A stretch of DNA of 64,000 bases, taken from assembly GCA_031277315.1 (NCBI GenBank), contig JAITMP010000019.1:1-64000 (forward strand), in the 5' to 3' direction. The stretch comes from Zoogloeaceae bacterium. Lineage in GTDB: Bacteria; Pseudomonadota; Gammaproteobacteria; Burkholderiales; Rhodocyclaceae. This document shows, piece by piece, positions 20,265-30,312 of the stretch. Made by a program: the position numbers and the translations under genes. The notes beneath the pieces were generated by a model. The model ran no database searches. It worked only from the letters and a program-made list of their open reading frames with translations, and was not told the DNA's origin. The first letter of the stretch is position 1, and the number at the start of each line of letters is the position of its first letter.

Positions 20265-20706
20265 TTTCCTGACTTCCCTGGCTGAATTTCCAGCGCAGCC
20301 AGGCGCGCAAGCAGCGCCCATCCTCGGCGGACAGCGCGTCCGGCAGAATCACCAGCGGGCGCGGGCGGCGCGTTCCGGGCACGTCGAGCAGGATCACGAT
20401 GAGCCAGGAAAGGATGGCGGTTTGAGCGGAAATCCCCGCCTCGAAGCGAACGCCGTCATTGCGCAGCCCTTCGACCGTGCCGTCGTTTTTCAGAACCAGT
20501 TCGCGCACCGACGCAGAGTCGCTTCGCAGCGCGTGACGGCGGACGGCCAGAACGAGTGAAATCACGACAGCAGCGGCCAGCGCGAGTTTGATCCAGACGG
20601 GAATCGGCAGCGGCCACAAGCCGCCGAGAGCGGCCAGATGCAGCAGGGAGAGGATTGCGCCGAGCAGCGCGGAGGAACGCAATGCGAGCCGGTGCGGGAA
20701 AATCAT
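20257..20706 (-). CDS. YgfX-like small membrane protein
   Basis: This 149-residue protein has two close hydrophobic helices near the N-terminus (about residues 10-60). A soluble domain follows with [25 protein letters not shown] and [23 protein letters not shown]. That layout, including the [12 protein letters not shown] motif near the C-terminus, is typical of YgfX/CptA-like proteins. In enterobacteria YgfX partners SdhE and affects cell shape proteins. In betaproteobacteria it is often found between fabF and rpoE/nadB, as here. The function in this context is unknown. Confidence 0.7.
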   Translation of the reverse strand: MIFPHRLALRSSALLGAILSLLHLAALGGLWPLPIPVWIKLALAAAVVISLVLAVRRHALRSDSASVRELVLKNDGTVEGLRNDGVRFEAGISAQTAILSWLIVILLDVPGTRRPRPLVILPDALSAEDGRCLRAWLRWKFSQGSQEIS

Positions 20707-20752
20707 CCGGCCAGCAACACGGCTTACACGGCTTGCTGCGTGGCTCCGGCGC

Positions 20753-21985
<1,233 letters not shown>

Positions 21986-22021
21986 TTCGCTTTGCTCCTG
22001 CTTGAGGGGATTTGAAAAAGC

Positions 22022-22261
22022 TTACTTCTTGAGGTGGGCGTTGACGTAGTCGATCGCCTGCTGGACGGTGGTGATCTTCTCGGCTTCTTCGTCCGGAATC
22101 TCGCACTCGAATTCTTCTTCCAGCGCCATCACCAGTTCAACCGTGTCGAGAGAATCCGCGCCGAGGTCGTCCACAAACGACGATTCGGTCTTGATCTCGG
22201 ATTCGTTGACGCCGAGCTGCTCGGCGACGATTTTCCTGACGCGTTGTTCGATGTTCTCCAT
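22022..22261 (-). CDS. acpP: acyl carrier protein
   Basis: AcpP is the 79-residue carrier of growing acyl chains. The phosphopantetheine attachment Ser is in [18 protein letters not shown], and the overall sequence is close to the canonical acidic four-helix protein. AcpS at 6.4-6.8 kb would load it. The gene is preceded by a hairpin with a T run that also contains a candidate -10, so it may be transcribed from its own promoter as well as by read-through from fabG. Confidence 0.98.
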   Translation of the reverse strand: MENIEQRVRKIVAEQLGVNESEIKTESSFVDDLGADSLDTVELVMALEEEFECEIPDEEAEKITTVQQAIDYVNAHLKK

Positions 22262-22297
22262 ATGCTTTGCTCCTTCCCTTCTTGCGGGTGTAACAAG

Positions 22298-22336
22298 AAA
22301 AAACCGGGCTGTATTCTAACAGAAAGGGGCAGCCCG
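22298..22336 (-). terminator. fabG-acpP intergenic hairpin with T run and embedded -10
   Basis: On the minus strand CGGGCTG (22336-22330) pairs perfectly with CAGCCCG (22311-22305). It is followed by a G and six Ts (22303-22298), the form of an intrinsic terminator. The 18-base loop contains TAGAAT (22318-22313), a good -10 hexamer for an acpP promoter. The element could therefore attenuate transcription from upstream fab genes while giving acpP its own start. The role is inferred from sequence only. Confidence 0.5.
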
Positions 22337-22350
22337 ACCAAAACCGTGAA

Positions 22351-23091
22351 TCAGTCCATATACATGCCGCCGTTGACATGCAGGGTCGCGCCGGTGACGT
22401 AAGCGGCTCTCGGCGAAGCGAGATACGCCACCGCCGCCGCGACCTCGTCGGCCTGTCCGAGGCGGCCAAGCGGAATCTGCCCGAGCAGGGCGTCGCGCTG
22501 CGCCTCCGGCAGGGCCTGGGTCATGTCGGTGTCGATGAAGCCGGGCGCGACGCAATTCACCGTGATGTTGCGGCTGCCCAGTTCGCGCGCCAGCGCGCGG
22601 CTCATGCCGGCCACGCCGGCCTTGGCGGCGGCGTAATTGGCCTGGCCGGGGTTGCCGGCGCTGCCGACCACCGAGGTGATGTTGATGATGCGGCCCTGAC
22701 GCGCCTTCATCATGCCGCGCATCACCGCCTTGGAAAGACGGAAAACGGCTTTCAGATTGGTTTCCATGACGGCATCCCACTCCTCGTCCTTCATGCGCAT
22801 GGCGAGGTTGTCGCGCGCGATGCCAGCGTTGTTGACGAGAATCGACACCGGGCCGAACTTCTTTTCAATCTCCGCCATCACCGCGTCGCACGCCGCCGCG
22901 TTGGTGACGTTCAGCGCGGCGCCCCAGCCCTGAACCCCGGCGGCATCGAGCGCCTGCTGGATGGCGGCAGCGCCGGCGTCAGTGGTCGCCGTGCCGATGA
23001 CCGTCGCGCCCTGCCCGCCCAATTCGAGCGCGATGGCGCGGCCAATGCCGCGCGAAGCGCCCGTCACCAGCGCAATCTGCCCCTTCAGCAT
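22351..23091 (-). CDS. fabG: 3-oxoacyl-[acyl-carrier-protein] reductase
   Basis: FabG is the NADPH-dependent short-chain dehydrogenase that reduces 3-oxoacyl-ACP. The cofactor motif is TGASRGIGRAIALEL, with NNAGIARD in the middle. The catalytic Ser-Tyr-Lys are in ITSVVGSAGNPGQANYAAAKAG. The start at MLKGQIALVTG (23091) gives 246 residues. The start overlaps the end of fabD by 7 bp, so the pair is coupled. The longer open frame upstream is a shadow of fabD. Confidence 0.97.
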   Translation of the reverse strand: MLKGQIALVTGASRGIGRAIALELGGQGATVIGTATTDAGAAAIQQALDAAGVQGWGAALNVTNAAACDAVMAEIEKKFGPVSILVNNAGIARDNLAMRMKDEEWDAVMETNLKAVFRLSKAVMRGMMKARQGRIINITSVVGSAGNPGQANYAAAKAGVAGMSRALARELGSRNITVNCVAPGFIDTDMTQALPEAQRDALLGQIPLGRLGQADEVAAAVAYLASPRAAYVTGATLHVNGGMYMD

Positions 23092-24041
23092 GATGTCTCC
23101 CCGGCGTTTGTGGCGGCCAGCGCCGCGTCGAGTCCGGCCAGATCGGCCATCGCGCCGCCGGTCAGCCCGTCGGCGCAGCGTTTGACGAGGCCGGACAGCA
23201 CCTTGCCCGGCCCGCATTCGTAAACATGGCTGATGCCCTGTTTCGCCATGCTCTGCATGGTTTCGACCCAGCGCACCGGCGCCGCCGCCTGCCGCACCAG
23301 CGCGTCCCTGATCGCCTGCGGATCGGCAAGACAAGCCACGTCGGCATTGTTGATGACCGGAAAGCGCGGCGCGGCCAACGGCAGCCCGGCGAGCCTTTCG
23401 CGCAGACGCTCGGCGGCAGGCTTCATCAAGGCGCAGTGGAACGGCGCCGACACCGGCAGCATGACGGCCCGCTTCGCCCCCTTCGCCTTCGCCGCCTCGG
23501 CGGCGCGCTGAACGGCGGCGGCATGGCCGGCGATCACGGTTTGCTCGGGCGTGTTGAAATTCACCGGCTCGACGATTTGTCCCTCCTGTCCCTTGACGCT
23601 TTCCTCGCACGCTGCCTTCACCGCCGCCGCGTCGAGGCCGAGAACGGCGGCCATCGCGCCCTCCCCGGCCGGCACCGCTGCCTGCATGGCCTGAGCGCGC
23701 AACTCGACGAGCGGCACGGCGTCGGCGAAGCGCAGCACGCCGGCGGCGACCAGCGCCGAATATTCCCCCAGACTATGGCCGGCAACCATGTCGGGCGCGC
23801 GGCCGCCTTTCTCCTGCCACAAGCGGAAGACGGCGATGCCGGCGGTGAGCATCAGCGGCTGGGTGTTGACCGTTTGGTTCAGCGCCTCGGCCGGCCCTTC
23901 GGTGGCGAGTTGCCACAGATCGCGGCCAAGCGCGGCGGATGCTTCGTCGAACGTGGCGCGGATGACGGCGCTGTCGCCGTAGGCGGCCATCATGCCGAGC
24001 GATTGGGAACCCTGACCGGGAAAAACGAGCGCAAATTTCAT
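23085..24041 (-). CDS. fabD: malonyl-CoA:ACP transacylase
   Basis: FabD loads malonyl groups onto AcpP. The N-terminal FPGQGSQSLGMM, the nucleophile Ser in GHSLGEYSALVAAG and the His-containing PVSAPFHCALMKPA are all present. The length is 318 residues. It lies 11 bp after fabH and overlaps fabG, in the standard plsX-fabH-fabD-fabG order. Confidence 0.97.
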   Translation of the reverse strand: MKFALVFPGQGSQSLGMMAAYGDSAVIRATFDEASAALGRDLWQLATEGPAEALNQTVNTQPLMLTAGIAVFRLWQEKGGRAPDMVAGHSLGEYSALVAAGVLRFADAVPLVELRAQAMQAAVPAGEGAMAAVLGLDAAAVKAACEESVKGQEGQIVEPVNFNTPEQTVIAGHAAAVQRAAEAAKAKGAKRAVMLPVSAPFHCALMKPAAERLRERLAGLPLAAPRFPVINNADVACLADPQAIRDALVRQAAAPVRWVETMQSMAKQGISHVYECGPGKVLSGLVKRCADGLTGGAMADLAGLDAALAATNAGETSC

Positions 24042-24052
24042 GGTGTATTGAA

Positions 24053-25024
24053 TCAGAATTTAAGAAGGACGGCGCCCCAGGTGAAACCGCCGCCGACGCC
24101 TTCCAGCATCAGCGTATCGCCGCGCCGGATGCGCCCATCCCGCGCGGCGGCGTCGAGCGCGAGGGGAATCGAGGCGGCGGATGTGTTGCCGTGGCGGTCG
24201 AGCGTGACCACCACTTTCTCCATCGGCAAGCCGAGTTTTTTCGCCGTCGACTGGATGATGCGGACATTCGCCTGATGGGGAATCAGCCAGTCGATGCCGG
24301 CGGCGTCCATGCCGGCCTGATCCAGCGCTTCCCGCGCCACGTCGGCCAGCACTTTTACCGCGAATTTGAACACTGCGGGGCCGTCCATTTTCACGAAGGG
24401 GTCCCCGACCACCCGCCCGCCGCAGATGTTGCCGGGCACTTCGAGAATGCCGTGCTGCGAGCCGTCGGCATGCAGGGCGCTGGCCAGCACGCCGGGGGCG
24501 TCGCTGGCTTCGAGAATGACGGCGCCGGCGCCGTCGCCGAACAGCACGCAGGTATTCCGGTCGTTCCAGTCGAGAATATGCGAGAAGACTTCCGCGCCGA
24601 CGACCAGCGCGCAACGGTGGCTGCCGGAGCGGATGAATTTTTCCGCCACCGTCAGCGCATAAACGAAACCGCTGCACACGGCTTGCACATCGAAAGCGGC
24701 GGCGCCGTTGACGCCCAGCTTCGACTGCAACAGGCAGGCCGTGCCGGGAAAAATATAGTCGGGCGTCGACGTCGCCAGAATAATCAGATCAATTTTGTCC
24801 GCTTCAATCCCGGCGGCGGCAATCGCCTTCCGGCTGGCTTCGAGCGCCAGATCGCTGGTGACCTGGCCGTCGGCGGCGATATGGCGGCTGCGGATGCCGG
24901 TGCGCTCGACGATCCACTCATCGGAAGTGTCGATTCCGCGCGCCACCAGATCATTATTGGTGAGCGCCGTCGGCGGCAGATAGCTGCCGGTGCCCGCAAT
25001 GCGTGCGTATATGCGTGTCGACAT
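24053..25024 (-). CDS. fabH: 3-oxoacyl-[acyl-carrier-protein] synthase III
   Basis: FabH starts fatty acid synthesis by condensing acetyl-CoA with malonyl-ACP. The triad is visible as Cys in [14 protein letters not shown], His in [11 protein letters not shown] and Asn in [13 protein letters not shown]. The length of 323 residues is normal. It directly follows plsX with no gap. Confidence 0.97.
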   Translation of the reverse strand: MSTRIYARIAGTGSYLPPTALTNNDLVARGIDTSDEWIVERTGIRSRHIAADGQVTSDLALEASRKAIAAAGIEADKIDLIILATSTPDYIFPGTACLLQSKLGVNGAAAFDVQAVCSGFVYALTVAEKFIRSGSHRCALVVGAEVFSHILDWNDRNTCVLFGDGAGAVILEASDAPGVLASALHADGSQHGILEVPGNICGGRVVGDPFVKMDGPAVFKFAVKVLADVAREALDQAGMDAAGIDWLIPHQANVRIIQSTAKKLGLPMEKVVVTLDRHGNTSAASIPLALDAAARDGRIRRGDTLMLEGVGGGFTWGAVLLKF

Positions 25025-26044
25025 TCAGGAAACCGTTTGCGGAGCCTGCCGCGCCATGTGTTCACCGATGCGCTCGACGAGGCGGTTGCGGGCGGCTTCC
25101 GCCGCCCGTTCGATGGCCTTGGTGAACGCCATTTGGTCAGCCGAGCCGTGGCTTTTGACGACGATGCCGCGCAAGCCGAGCAGGCAAGCGCCGTTGTAGC
25201 GGCCCGGATCGGCGCGCTTCTTGAAAGCCAGCAGGGACGGCAAGGCCAGCAGGCCGCCGATTTTCCTGAACGGATTGCGACCGAATTCCTCGCGCAGAAA
25301 AGTCCCCAGCATGCGCGCCAGACCTTCGGACGTTTTCAGGAGAACGTTGCCGACGAAGCCGTCGCAGACCACGATGTCCGTCGTGCCCTTGAAAATGTCG
25401 TCGCCCTCGACGTTGCCGTAAAAATTCAAGCCGCTTTCCTTGAGCAGTTCGCCCGCCTGCTTGACCACCTCGTTGCCCTTGATGTCCTCTTCCCCGATGT
25501 TGAGCAAGCCGACCAGAGGGCGCTCCTTGTGTTCCACCGCCGACACCAGCATCGCCGCCATGATGCCGAATTGCAGCAGGTGCTGCGGTTCGCAATCGAC
25601 GTTCGCGCCCAGATCGAGCACGTAAGTATGCCCTTTCAGGGTCGGCAGCGCGAAAGCGATCGCGGGCCGGTCGATGCCGGGCAGCGTTTTCAGCACGAAG
25701 CGGGAAATCGCCATCAGCGCGCCGGTATTGCCCGCCGACACGGCGGCTTGGGCGTCGCCGGACTTGACCTGATTGACGGCCACCCGCATCGAGGAATCTT
25801 TTTTGACGCGCAGCGCGGTCGCCACCGGATCGCGCATGTCGATCACTTCGCTGGCGGGCTGAACGCGCAGCCGGTCGCCGAAACGGGCGCGCGCTTTCGC
25901 CGCCGCCGCCTCGATCCGCTCAGGCAGCCCGACCAGAATCACACTGGCTTGGCTGTCGCTCTGGAGAAAGCTGAAAACGGCGGGCAGCGTGACGGATGGG
26001 CCGTGGTCGCCGCCCATGCAGTCGATCGCGATGGTCACGTCCAT
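25025..26044 (-). CDS. plsX: phosphate acyltransferase PlsX
   Basis: PlsX makes acyl-phosphate from acyl-ACP for phospholipid synthesis. The N-terminus [22 protein letters not shown] and internal motifs [45 protein letters not shown] and [14 protein letters not shown] are all characteristic. The length is 339 residues. It lies between rpmF and fabH, the usual position. Confidence 0.97.
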   Translation of the reverse strand: MDVTIAIDCMGGDHGPSVTLPAVFSFLQSDSQASVILVGLPERIEAAAAKARARFGDRLRVQPASEVIDMRDPVATALRVKKDSSMRVAVNQVKSGDAQAAVSAGNTGALMAISRFVLKTLPGIDRPAIAFALPTLKGHTYVLDLGANVDCEPQHLLQFGIMAAMLVSAVEHKERPLVGLLNIGEEDIKGNEVVKQAGELLKESGLNFYGNVEGDDIFKGTTDIVVCDGFVGNVLLKTSEGLARMLGTFLREEFGRNPFRKIGGLLALPSLLAFKKRADPGRYNGACLLGLRGIVVKSHGSADQMAFTKAIERAAEAARNRLVERIGEHMARQAPQTVS

Positions 26045-26113
26045 CGACGCGCTTTGAATCCCGGTTGGAGGCGGATGCCGGCAGCGCCGCCAAGGCGGGC
26101 AGCCGGCGAAGGG

Positions 26114-26293
26114 TTATTCACCCTTGGTTTTGAGAACCTTTTTGCCACGGTAATAGCCGCTCGGGCTGATGTGGTGGCGCAGGTGGGTTTCGCCCGTCGT
26201 CGGCTCCACGGCCAGCGGCGGGTTGGTCAGAAAGTCGTGCGCGCGATGCATGCCGCGCTTGGAAGGCGACTTCTTGTTCTGTTGGACAGCCAT
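26114..26293 (-). CDS. rpmF: 50S ribosomal protein L32
   Basis: This is a 59-residue gene read directly from the sequence: it begins [20 protein letters not shown] and ends with KVLKTKGE. The N-terminal basic motif and the later YYRGKKV are standard for bacterial L32. The zinc-binding cysteines seen in some L32 proteins are absent, as in many proteobacteria. It lies between yceD and plsX as expected. Confidence 0.95.
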   Translation of the reverse strand: MAVQQNKKSPSKRGMHRAHDFLTNPPLAVEPTTGETHLRHHISPSGYYRGKKVLKTKGE

Positions 26294-26331
26294 GTCGTGC
26301 TCCTCAAAAACGTATTCAAAAAAACGAACCG

Positions 26332-26379
26332 CCGCTAATCACACCTCTAACCGCGCCGCTAACCATACTTCTAACCACG
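26332..26379. repeat. two tandem 24-bp imperfect repeats
   Basis: The units 26332-26355 and 26356-26379 share the pattern CCGCTAA..A.AC.TCTAACC.CG and differ at about five positions. The second unit runs over the stop codon of yceD. They lie in the short gap between yceD and rpmF, where they could affect rpmF translation or mRNA structure, but no function is evident. Confidence 0.6.
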
Positions 26380-26862
26380 TTTAAGCCGGGCAAGTTGCGC
26401 GAACGGCGAAGCCTCTCTTGGCGATGCAACCGCCGCCGCCGGCGGCTGGCAATGCGCATGCCGTGGCGCGAGCGGCAAAGCCAATATGATCTCCTCTTCC
26501 AGCAAAGCGGCGAGATCCAGTTCACGCGACGCTTCAATCGCGTCGCACGTCTCGTCCTCCAGCCCGCCCGGCTGATCGTCCTCCGGCCAGGGCGCGCCCG
26601 GCTCGATCAGCATTATCCGGCTGCGCGCATTCAGGGCAAACGCCACCGGCCCCAGACAGCGCTGGCACACCAGAGGCAATACGCCTTCGATGCGCAACGT
26701 CAGGAAAGCCCTGCCCGCCGCCGTCTCGCCGGACACCGCGTAATCGAGGCTGCCGGAAGCATCGCACAAGACATCGGCCAGTCTTGGCAAGGCATCGAGC
26801 CGGAGGCGGCCGGACAGCGACCCGCGCCGCCGCGCCAACTCAAGCAATTCAAGGCTGTTCAT
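26371..26862 (-). CDS. yceD: YceD/DUF177 family protein
   Basis: This 163-residue protein belongs to the YceD (DUF177) family that is almost always encoded just before rpmF. The conserved core with a single CQRCLGPV motif (two cysteines) is present, along with the acidic segment [22 protein letters not shown]. In plants and bacteria the family has been linked to 23S rRNA accumulation and processing. The precise biochemical role is not established. Confidence 0.9.
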   Translation of the reverse strand: MNSLELLELARRRGSLSGRLRLDALPRLADVLCDASGSLDYAVSGETAAGRAFLTLRIEGVLPLVCQRCLGPVAFALNARSRIMLIEPGAPWPEDDQPGGLEDETCDAIEASRELDLAALLEEEIILALPLAPRHAHCQPPAAAVASPREASPFAQLARLKRG

Positions 26863-26997
26863 GTGACTTTCAGACCTTCAATGCGGCTGCCGGCATCGAT
26901 GCTGTTGCTGATGTTGCCGCTGGTTTTGCCCCGTCGCGACATAAGCGCGCAATGGTATCATTCCACGACTTTTCCTGTCAAAAGAATAACATCCGCG

Positions 26998-27591
26998 ATG
27001 CCTCAGCCTGTTCCGCGCCGTCTTGTCCTGGCCTCCACTTCGGTTTTCCGCCGCGAACTGCTGGCGCGTCTGGACATTCCCTTTGAAACCGCCGATCCGG
27101 GCACCGACGAAGCGGAACTGGCGGGAGAAAGCCCGGCGGCAACGGCGGAGCGGCTTTCCTTGGCGAAGGCAAAAGCCGTCGCCGCCCGCTTTCCCGACGC
27201 CCTCATCATCGGCAGCGATCAGGTCGCTTATCTGGGCGAGCGGCGTTTCGGCAAGCCGCTCACGCACGAGCGCGCCGTCGAGCAATTGCGCCTCATGCGC
27301 AGCCACACGGTGATTTTCCATACCGGGCTTTGCCTGTTCGACAGCCGCACCGGCAACGCCCAAGTGCGCGGCGTGCCGACGGAGGTCGTTTTCCGTCCGC
27401 TGACGGACGCGGAAATCGAACGCTATCTGCGCAAGGAGCAGCCTTATCACTGCGCCGGCAGCGCCAAATCCGAGGGGCTGGGCATCTCGCTCCTGTCCGC
27501 CATGCGCGGCGACGATCCGAACGCCCTCATCGGGCTGCCGCTGATCGCCCTGTGCGAAATGCTGCGCGAAGCCGGCATCGCCGTACCCTGA
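26998..27591 (+). CDS. Maf/YceF-type nucleotide pyrophosphatase
   Basis: Maf-family proteins hydrolyse modified nucleoside triphosphates. This member shows the N-terminal [17 protein letters not shown] and the catalytic [15 protein letters not shown], which resemble the YceF subgroup reported to act on 7-methyl-GTP. The conserved [12 protein letters not shown] follows. The start at MPQPVPRR (26998) gives 197 residues; the long upstream frame is antisense to yceD. It is divergent from yceD and its stop overlaps the next gene (TGATG). Confidence 0.92.
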   Translation: MPQPVPRRLVLASTSVFRRELLARLDIPFETADPGTDEAELAGESPAATAERLSLAKAKAVAARFPDALIIGSDQVAYLGERRFGKPLTHERAVEQLRLMRSHTVIFHTGLCLFDSRTGNAQVRGVPTEVVFRPLTDAEIERYLRKEQPYHCAGSAKSEGLGISLLSAMRGDDPNALIGLPLIALCEMLREAGIAVP

Positions 27592-28301
27592 TGGCGGGAT
27601 CGCTGTACCTCGTTCCCGTCTCCCTTGGCGATAGCCGGCCCGGCGCCGTTCTGCCGGAGGAGACGCTCAACATCGCCCGCGGCCTGCGCTATTTCATTGT
27701 TGAAAACGCCAAATCGGCGCGGGCGGAACTGAAGCGCATCGACATCGGCTGCCCGCTGCAAGATCTCGACATCCGGGAACTGCCGCGCGAGCCGGATCAG
27801 GCTGCCCTCGACGCCTTGCTCATGCCCCTGCGCGAAGGAATCTCGGCGGGGCTGATGTCGGAAGCCGGCGCCCCGGCGGTGGCAGACCCCGGCGCGCATC
27901 TGGTGCGGGCCGCCCATGCTTGCGGCATCCGCGTCGCGCCGCTGGTGGGGCCGTCGAGCCTGCTGCTGGCGCTGATGGCGTCCGGGCTTGACGGACAGCG
28001 TTTCGCTTTCCACGGCTATCTGCCGGTGCGCGAACCCCTGCGCAGCCAGCGCATCGTCGAACTGGAAAGGGAATCGCGCCGGGAAAAACGAACGCAGATC
28101 GTGATCGAAACGCCCTACCGCAACGCCGCGCTGTTCTCCGCGCTGCTGACGGCCTGCCGGCCCGACACCCGGCTTTGTGTGGCCTCGGAACTGACGACGC
28201 CGCAAGAAAGCATCGCCACCCGGCGCATCGACCTCTGGCGCGTCGGCCCCGCCCCCGCGCTAGACAAAAAACCGACCGTCTTTCTGCTGCTGGCCGAGTG
28301 A
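27591..28301 (+). CDS. RsmI-like SAM-dependent methyltransferase
   Basis: The 236-residue protein belongs to the tetrapyrrole methylase superfamily and resembles RsmI, which 2'-O-methylates C1402 of 16S rRNA. Visible motifs are LYLVPVSLGD, GLMSEAGAPAVADPG and PLVGPSSLLLALMASGL. It is shorter than RsmI (about 285 residues) and lacks its C-terminal region. Paralogues of this kind next to maf are common in betaproteobacteria, and the substrate is unknown. The ATG overlaps the maf stop by one base, so the two are coupled. Confidence 0.85.
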   Translation: MAGSLYLVPVSLGDSRPGAVLPEETLNIARGLRYFIVENAKSARAELKRIDIGCPLQDLDIRELPREPDQAALDALLMPLREGISAGLMSEAGAPAVADPGAHLVRAAHACGIRVAPLVGPSSLLLALMASGLDGQRFAFHGYLPVREPLRSQRIVELERESRREKRTQIVIETPYRNAALFSALLTACRPDTRLCVASELTTPQESIATRRIDLWRVGPAPALDKKPTVFLLLAE

Positions 28302-28316
28302 CGGTTGACGGGAATG

Positions 28317-28712
28317 TCAGGCCGCATCTGCGTCATCGCGCCGCAGCATCCTGTCCACGATGTAACCCATGGCTCCGCCGATGACGATTGGCTTCAAGGC
28401 ATAGATCGGAATGAAGATCAGCGCGATAGCGGCTTGCGCGCCCGCGCTCAGATCGAAATTGCCGTGCACCCAAGCCAGGTAGCCGAAGCCAAACAGGCAT
28501 GGCGCAATCAGCGAAACAGGCCGGCGGTACGTGAAACTGATCGCAAGAATGGCGCCCCACGCGATAGCATTGAACGCGCCAAGAAGCAGCCAGCCTTCGA
28601 AGCCCGTATCCGTGTACTGTTTCAGCCATCCCATGCCGCGCGGCAAGCGCGCCACATAGGGCAATGCGAGTCCGATCAGCACGATGGCGATACGAGCGTT
28701 GCGCATTCTCAT
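28317..28712 (-). CDS. small polytopic membrane protein of unknown function
   Basis: The 131-residue product has about four hydrophobic segments: the N-terminus IAIVLIGLALPYV, then GWLLLGAFNAIAWGAILAI, SLIAPCLFGFGYLAWV and AAIALIFIPIYALKPIVIGGAMGYIV. It ends in a short charged tail. No family motif is recognised. It is squeezed between the RsmI-like gene and sppA on the minus strand, a place where many relatives have no gene. Confidence 0.6.
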   Translation of the reverse strand: MRMRNARIAIVLIGLALPYVARLPRGMGWLKQYTDTGFEGWLLLGAFNAIAWGAILAISFTYRRPVSLIAPCLFGFGYLAWVHGNFDLSAGAQAAIALIFIPIYALKPIVIGGAMGYIVDRMLRRDDADAA

Positions 28713-28768
28713 GACGCCAAAGTTGGAATGTGCTTATCCGGGTTATCGCCCGACAACAAGCCTGACGC

Positions 28769-29716
28769 CTACCGCAAGCCGAGCCGCCCGGCGACGCTCA
28801 TCACGCCTTCGGCCATGCTGGCGCCGAACTGTTTGGCGAAGCGCTCGCTCAAGCTGGTCTGCACCGTGTAGTCGCGGATTGTTTCGGCCTTGATGACTTC
28901 GCGGGCGACGTAGTTGACGTTGCCCAGTTCGTCCGCCAGACCCAGTTCGATGCTTTTGGCGCCGGTCCACACTAGGCCGCTGAACATGCCCGGCGATTCC
29001 TTCAGGCGCTCGCCCCGGCCCTTGCGCACAACGTCGATGAACTGCTGGTGGATGTCGTTCAGCATGGCTTGGGCATGCTCCGTGTCTTGCGCGGCTTGCG
29101 GCGAGAACGGGTCCAGAAATCCCTTGCTCTCGCCGGCCGTCAGCAGACGGCGTTCCACGCCCAGCTTCTCCATCGTGCCGGTAAAGCCGAAGCCGTCGAT
29201 CAGCACGCCGATCGAGCCGACGATGCTGGCTTTGTCCACGTAAATCTTGTCGGTTGCCGCCGCGACGTAATAACCGCCGGAAGCGCACATCTCCTCCACC
29301 ACCGCGTAGAGCGGGATGGCCGGATACTCGGCGCGCAGGCGGCGGATTTCGTCATTGATGATGCCGGCCTGAACCGGGCTGCCGCCGGGACTGTTGATGC
29401 GCAGGATCACGCCTTGCGTGCCGCGATCCTTGAACGCCGCGCGCAGCGCCTGATTGATTTTCTCCGCGCTCGCCTCGCTGGCCGACGAGATGATGCCATC
29501 CAGTTGCACCACCGCCGTATGCCGCCGGCCCTCGCCCAGCTTGTCCGATGTCTCCCCCCAATCGCCGAGCGCGAACAAAATAAACGCGAAGTACACAAAG
29601 CCGAGGAGCTTGAAAAAAATGCCCCAGCGGCGGCGGCGCTTCTGCTCGGCCAGCGTTTCCATCGCCAGCTTCTGAAGAATCTTGTGTTCGGGAGTCATCT
29701 CGTTGGTATCAGGCAT
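28769..29716 (-). CDS. sppA: signal peptide peptidase SppA (S49)
   Basis: SppA is an inner-membrane serine protease that clears signal peptides after secretion. One N-terminal membrane anchor (WGIFFKLLGFVYFAFILFALG, about residues 31-51) is followed by the S49 domain. The catalytic Ser is in MCASGGYYVAAATDKIYVDKASIVGSIGV, and the catalytic Lys is probably in the downstream TAGESKGFLDPF region, as in short SppA forms. The length of 315 residues fits the half-size class. Relatives usually have Rieske, gph, rluC and rne genes upstream; here that order is broken. Confidence 0.93.
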   Translation of the reverse strand: MPDTNEMTPEHKILQKLAMETLAEQKRRRRWGIFFKLLGFVYFAFILFALGDWGETSDKLGEGRRHTAVVQLDGIISSASEASAEKINQALRAAFKDRGTQGVILRINSPGGSPVQAGIINDEIRRLRAEYPAIPLYAVVEEMCASGGYYVAAATDKIYVDKASIVGSIGVLIDGFGFTGTMEKLGVERRLLTAGESKGFLDPFSPQAAQDTEHAQAMLNDIHQQFIDVVRKGRGERLKESPGMFSGLVWTGAKSIELGLADELGNVNYVAREVIKAETIRDYTVQTSLSERFAKQFGASMAEGVMSVAGRLGLR

Positions 29717-29920
29717 GGTCGTCTTCAGGTAATTTACGCCAACGCAGTATAGCCCGGAATCAATGAGTGATTTTCTTCGATCAGTCCGTCAGTGTTGATA
29801 CTAGTCGTTAGGTGCGGAGGCTGTGTTTCCAGCGAGCATTCAATTCCATGCGGATCGGTGTTGCCATAATGCTGATTAGAAACTATAGTGAATTGTCTTG
29901 TCACTGAAAAGGGAAACAAA

Positions 29921-30280
29921 ATGCGTATTATCAAGTCATCTTCATTCCTTCTCATGCTTGCGCTGGGTCTTGTTAACTCCGCTTTTGCCGGAGAGGATAC
30001 GCATTCGGGGCAGGCTGCGAAGCATTCTGGCGCAGCTAGCGCCAACGCCAGCGGCAGTGCAGCCCATTCGATTGCCGCATCTGGTCAGGCCACTTCCGCA
30101 GTTATGGCGGTTCCGCTTTCGGTCGGAGGCGTGGCTCTGAGCACTGCCGGAGCGGTGAGTATCGGAGTTGCCGGCGGGTCCATGAAAGCAGCTACCGCAT
30201 CGGCTGGAAAACCGCTGGAAATCACGGATGAAACGATAACCGTGATTCCTCCCAATGAGGCGTTGAAAACCAAGAACTAA
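29921..30280 (+). CDS. small secreted Ala/Ser/Gly-rich protein
   Basis: This 119-residue protein begins MRIIKSSSFLLMLALGLVN and has a clear signal peptide ending SAFA, with cleavage near residue 23. The mature part is rich in Ala, Ser, Gly and Thr, with short alternating segments (ASANASGSAAHSIAASGQ). It ends with ITDETITVIPPNEALKTKN. I chose the internal ATG at 29921, preceded by AAAGGGAAACAAA, over an upstream ATG. No family is recognised with certainty. It lies 32 bp before the first DUF2145 gene, so the three genes probably form one unit. Confidence 0.65.
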   Translation: MRIIKSSSFLLMLALGLVNSAFAGEDTHSGQAAKHSGAASANASGSAAHSIAASGQATSAVMAVPLSVGGVALSTAGAVSIGVAGGSMKAATASAGKPLEITDETITVIPPNEALKTKN

Positions 30281-30312
30281 GCTGAATATCGATGGATTCT
30301 TGGAGAAACCGC

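Noticed and set aside
24191-26338. 715-codon plus-strand frame opposite fabH, plsX and rpmF
   Set aside because: It spans three well-supported genes in antisense, has no ribosome-binding site and shows the same shadow composition.
29807-29813. GTTAGGT upstream of the DUF2145 module as a possible second attC core
   Set aside because: It matches GTTRRRY, but no RYYYAAC partner or inner arms with an extrahelical base could be found upstream. A 7-base match alone is expected by chance.
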